This document shows positions 31,583-33,433 of a stretch of 33,433 bases of DNA, in pieces. The stretch is from a gamma proteobacterium symbiont of Ctena orbiculata (lineage in GTDB: Bacteria; Pseudomonadota; Gammaproteobacteria; Chromatiales; Chromatiaceae), in contig NATV01000075.1 of assembly GCA_003094535.1 (NCBI GenBank), positions 1 to 33,433 of the forward strand. The letters are read 5' to 3'. The notes beneath the pieces were generated by a model that ran no database searches, was not told the DNA's origin, and saw only the letters and a program-made list of their open reading frames with translations. The number at the start of each line of letters is the position of its first letter. Position 1 is the stretch's first letter. A program made the translations under genes and the position numbers.

Positions 31583-32245
31583 ATGAATACGGATAAAAAG
31601 AAAATCATCATCGCCGAAGATCACAATATTCTGCGAGCCGGGCTCAAGGCACTGCTGACATCCAATCCCCAGTTTGACGTGATTGGAGAAGCCGATAACG
31701 GCCGCGATGCAATCCGCCGTGTTATCGAACTAAAACCTGACCTCGTTATCATGGACCTGAACATGCCGGGTCTAAACGGCATGGACGCAATACGTGAAAT
31801 AAAAGAGCGCCTACCGGAGATAAAAACCCTGGTGCTGACTGTGCACAGCGAGGAAGAGTATGTCTTGGCCAGCCTGAAAGCGGGGGCCAACGGATATGTA
31901 CTGAAGGACGCCACACAGAACGAGTTAATGACGGCGGCGGAACGTGTATTGAAGGGCAAGACCTATCTGAGTTCCGAAATCACCGACAAGGTGATCAGCA
32001 GTTACCTGAACACGAACAACGTAAGCCAGGAACCGATGACGCGCTGGGATACAGTGACCCAGAGAGAGCGGCAGATATTAAAACTCATTGCCGAAGGCCA
32101 TACCAATAAAAGCATGGCCGAGTATCTTTGCATCAGTGTGAAGACAGTGGAGAAGCATCGAGCGAACCTGATGAAAAAGCTCGATTTGCACAGTGTTTCC
32201 GCGTTGACGACTTACGCCCTTGACAAGGGTATTATCAACCGTTGA
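31583..32245 (+). CDS. NarL/FixJ-family response regulator
   Basis: 220-aa two-domain regulator. The receiver (1-125) has the acidic pair Glu12/Asp13, phospho-acceptor Asp58 in V-I-M-D-L-N-M-P-G, Thr86 and Lys108. A LuxR-type helix-turn-helix occupies about 155-218 (T-Q-R-E-R-Q-I-L-K-L-I-A-E-G, S-V-K-T-V-E-K-H-R-A-N-L-M-K-K-L). All key residues are present, so it should be a functional phosphorylation-dependent transcription factor. ATG 31583 is preferred over a GTG two codons upstream (31577). Its 3' end overlaps the convergent kinase by 11 bp. Its target genes are unknown; the adjacent gsp operon is one possibility. Confidence 0.93.
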   Translation: MNTDKKKIIIAEDHNILRAGLKALLTSNPQFDVIGEADNGRDAIRRVIELKPDLVIMDLNMPGLNGMDAIREIKERLPEIKTLVLTVHSEEEYVLASLKAGANGYVLKDATQNELMTAAERVLKGKTYLSSEITDKVISSYLNTNNVSQEPMTRWDTVTQRERQILKLIAEGHTNKSMAEYLCISVKTVEKHRANLMKKLDLHSVSALTTYALDKGIINR

Positions 32246-33089
32246 GCGCAACCTTCTTGAGCGGGAAAGAGACGCTGATCTCCACACCCTGGTCAACCGC
32301 CGCTTTTATCTGAAGATTGGCATTCACTGAACTGGCACGCTCGCGCATGCTCATCAAACCAATTCCCAACCTGTCTTTGATTTCGCTGGGATCAAAGCCG
32401 ATGCCATCATCAAGAACCGAGAGTTCGATGGTATCGTGAGTGCGTGACAGCTTAACCTTGATCAGGGTTGCCTGTGAATACTTCATTGCATTGTTCAGCG
32501 ATTCCTGAACGATCCTGTAGATGACGCTTTTAAACTCTTCGGGTATATCCGCTTCGTCTATGCTGAAATCAGTAAACACTTCGAATTTGGAGCAGATCCT
32601 GGAAATCTGGCGGCACTGCCAGGTAATGGCTGCGAGCACGCCGAGGTCGTCAAGTATCGCGGGACGTATCGAACTGCAAATTGTTCGCACTTCATTCATC
32701 GCCAGCTTGACCATGGATGAGAGCGCCTGCAGTGAATCCATGTGTTCTTCCGAAATTCCCCGATCCCCGGCCTGATCATCACAGCCGTCGAGACATCTTT
32801 GAATGTGCAGATTCATGCTGGTGAGTAATTGCCCCACCCCGTCATGCAGCTCCCTTGAGATTCTCTTCTTCTCCTCCTCGTCAGCGTTGATGCGATTCGA
32901 AGGAAAGTTTGTATTGTCGATGAGATCCGGCATAACCGGAACGAAACCAGATTCGATCAAGGACCTCTTGTCTTTAATCGTTTTGGTTGAATTTGCAGAT
33001 TTGGTTTTTGGAGAGATAGCTGATACTGAGAGGGTCAGTAGGGATTGCCCCACTAAATCTAAGTCATTCTTTTCCTTCACCAAAGTCAT
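32235..33089 (-). CDS. Soluble NarX-type histidine kinase, complete
   Basis: 284-aa cytoplasmic kinase without transmembrane segments. The first ~65 residues are hydrophilic and match no domain I recognise. The HisKA_3 helix has R-E-L-H-D-G-V-G-Q with His82, followed by S-I-R-P-A-I-L-D-D-L-G. The ATPase domain is complete: N-box E-S-L-N-N-A with Asn200, D-D-G-I-G-F (227-232) and G-I-G-L-M-S-M-R-E-R. ATG 33089 has GGGGG six bases upstream; an in-frame ATG at 33104 has its AGGAG touching the start codon, so it is less likely. It is the obvious phosphate donor for the neighbouring regulator. With no sensor domain visible, it may take its signal from the degenerate membrane kinase. Confidence 0.92.
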   Translation of the reverse strand: MTLVKEKNDLDLVGQSLLTLSVSAISPKTKSANSTKTIKDKRSLIESGFVPVMPDLIDNTNFPSNRINADEEEKKRISRELHDGVGQLLTSMNLHIQRCLDGCDDQAGDRGISEEHMDSLQALSSMVKLAMNEVRTICSSIRPAILDDLGVLAAITWQCRQISRICSKFEVFTDFSIDEADIPEEFKSVIYRIVQESLNNAMKYSQATLIKVKLSRTHDTIELSVLDDGIGFDPSEIKDRLGIGLMSMRERASSVNANLQIKAAVDQGVEISVSFPLKKVALNG

Positions 33090-33215
33090 CTCATGCCCCC
33101 ACATCTCCTGTCATTGACGGCGCTCTCGCCGATGCCCATCCTGAAAGTCCGCAATGTTTAGTTGGTATTATGTGAATCGAATCCCAAAAACGTCTGATTC
33201 GTCAGGTTTTATACT

Positions 33216-33230
33216 GCATTGATTGTGCCA
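33216..33230 (-). promoter_or_regulatory. Candidate sigma-54 promoter for the soluble kinase
   Basis: On the minus strand TGGCAC, five bases, then ATGC gives the -24 GG and -12 GC with the required 10-bp spacing; the -24 element is a perfect match and the -12 differs by one base. The transcript would start near 33204, about 115 nt before the ATG at 33089. No sigma-54 activator is encoded in the window. Confidence 0.4.
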
Positions 33231-33433
33231 TTCATTAATTATTCTTGATATTACATATACTTATTACTGTTTTTTAATGTATTTTATTACTTATAAAAAA
33301 ATGTCTGTGTAAACTATTCCGACAAATATGCACTTAATTCCTATACCTATATGGGTGAAATGCCCCATATTCCTCTTCCCTGTCGGAAATATTTACATTA
33401 TTTAACTCGTGCAATGATAAATATGCTTGAAAT
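33231..33433. other. AT-rich terminal region with nested inverted repeats
   Basis: No gene is visible. TTCCGACA (33317-33324) and TGTCGGAA (33381-33388) are perfect inverted repeats 56 bp apart. Inside them ATATGGG (33349-33355) and CCCATAT (33364-33370) form a second pair with an 8-bp spacer. The region is far richer in A/T than the rest of the window and may contain an upstream activator site, the control region of a gene beyond the edge, or both. Confidence 0.45.

Overview
The window looks like a chromosomal segment of a gammaproteobacterium. The evidence is a gammaproteobacterial RNase E with a long basic C-terminal arm, an RluC/HAD-phosphatase pair, a complete C-P lyase operon and a type II secretion operon. 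A [NiFe]-hydrogenase maturation gene (hypE, 3' end only) at the left edge suggests a metabolically versatile, perhaps lithotrophic, environmental or symbiotic bacterium. I cannot name a species. I see no rRNA, tRNA, CRISPR array or intact insertion sequence.

Layout. (1) 1-7042, housekeeping: the end of hypE, sppA (signal peptide peptidase), a HAD phosphatase and rluC on the minus strand; then, divergently, rne (RNase E) behind an unusually structured leader of about 480 nt; then a low-molecular-weight tyrosine phosphatase convergent with rne. (2) 7173-18597, one tightly packed minus-strand C-P lyase operon read in the order phnF-D-C-E-G-H-I-J-K-L-M-N-P, followed by an EamA/DMT transporter. 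PhnD, PhnC and PhnE import phosphonate. PhnG, H, I, L and M build and trim the ribosyl-phosphonate intermediate. PhnJ, with PhnK, cleaves the C-P bond. PhnP and PhnN convert the cyclic ribose phosphate to PRPP. PhnF is the likely local repressor. Almost every junction overlaps or is spaced by a few bases. (3) 18740-28877, a minus-strand type II secretion operon gspD-E-F-H-I-J-K-L-M-C/N. It has a lipoprotein-type secretin, a PilN-like GspL and no gspG major pseudopilin in the cluster. A perfect 16-bp inverted repeat, perhaps a MITE-like element, sits between gspE and gspF and contains a possible 19-codon ORF. (4) 29407-33089, a signalling block: a NarX-type membrane sensor kinase whose ATP-binding domain looks degenerate, a NarL/FixJ response regulator on the plus strand, and a complete soluble NarX-type kinase that runs convergently into the regulator with an 11-bp overlap. 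The remaining ~340 bp are AT-rich, with a sigma-54-like promoter and nested inverted repeats.

The most interesting unexplained items are the rne leader, which has two pairs of mutually exclusive stems and an operator-like inverted repeat across its predicted promoter; the inverted repeat that sequesters the phnF Shine-Dalgarno sequence; the gspE/gspF inverted-repeat insertion; and the degenerate kinase beside a complete kinase and a single regulator. No clearly novel multi-gene system was recognised.
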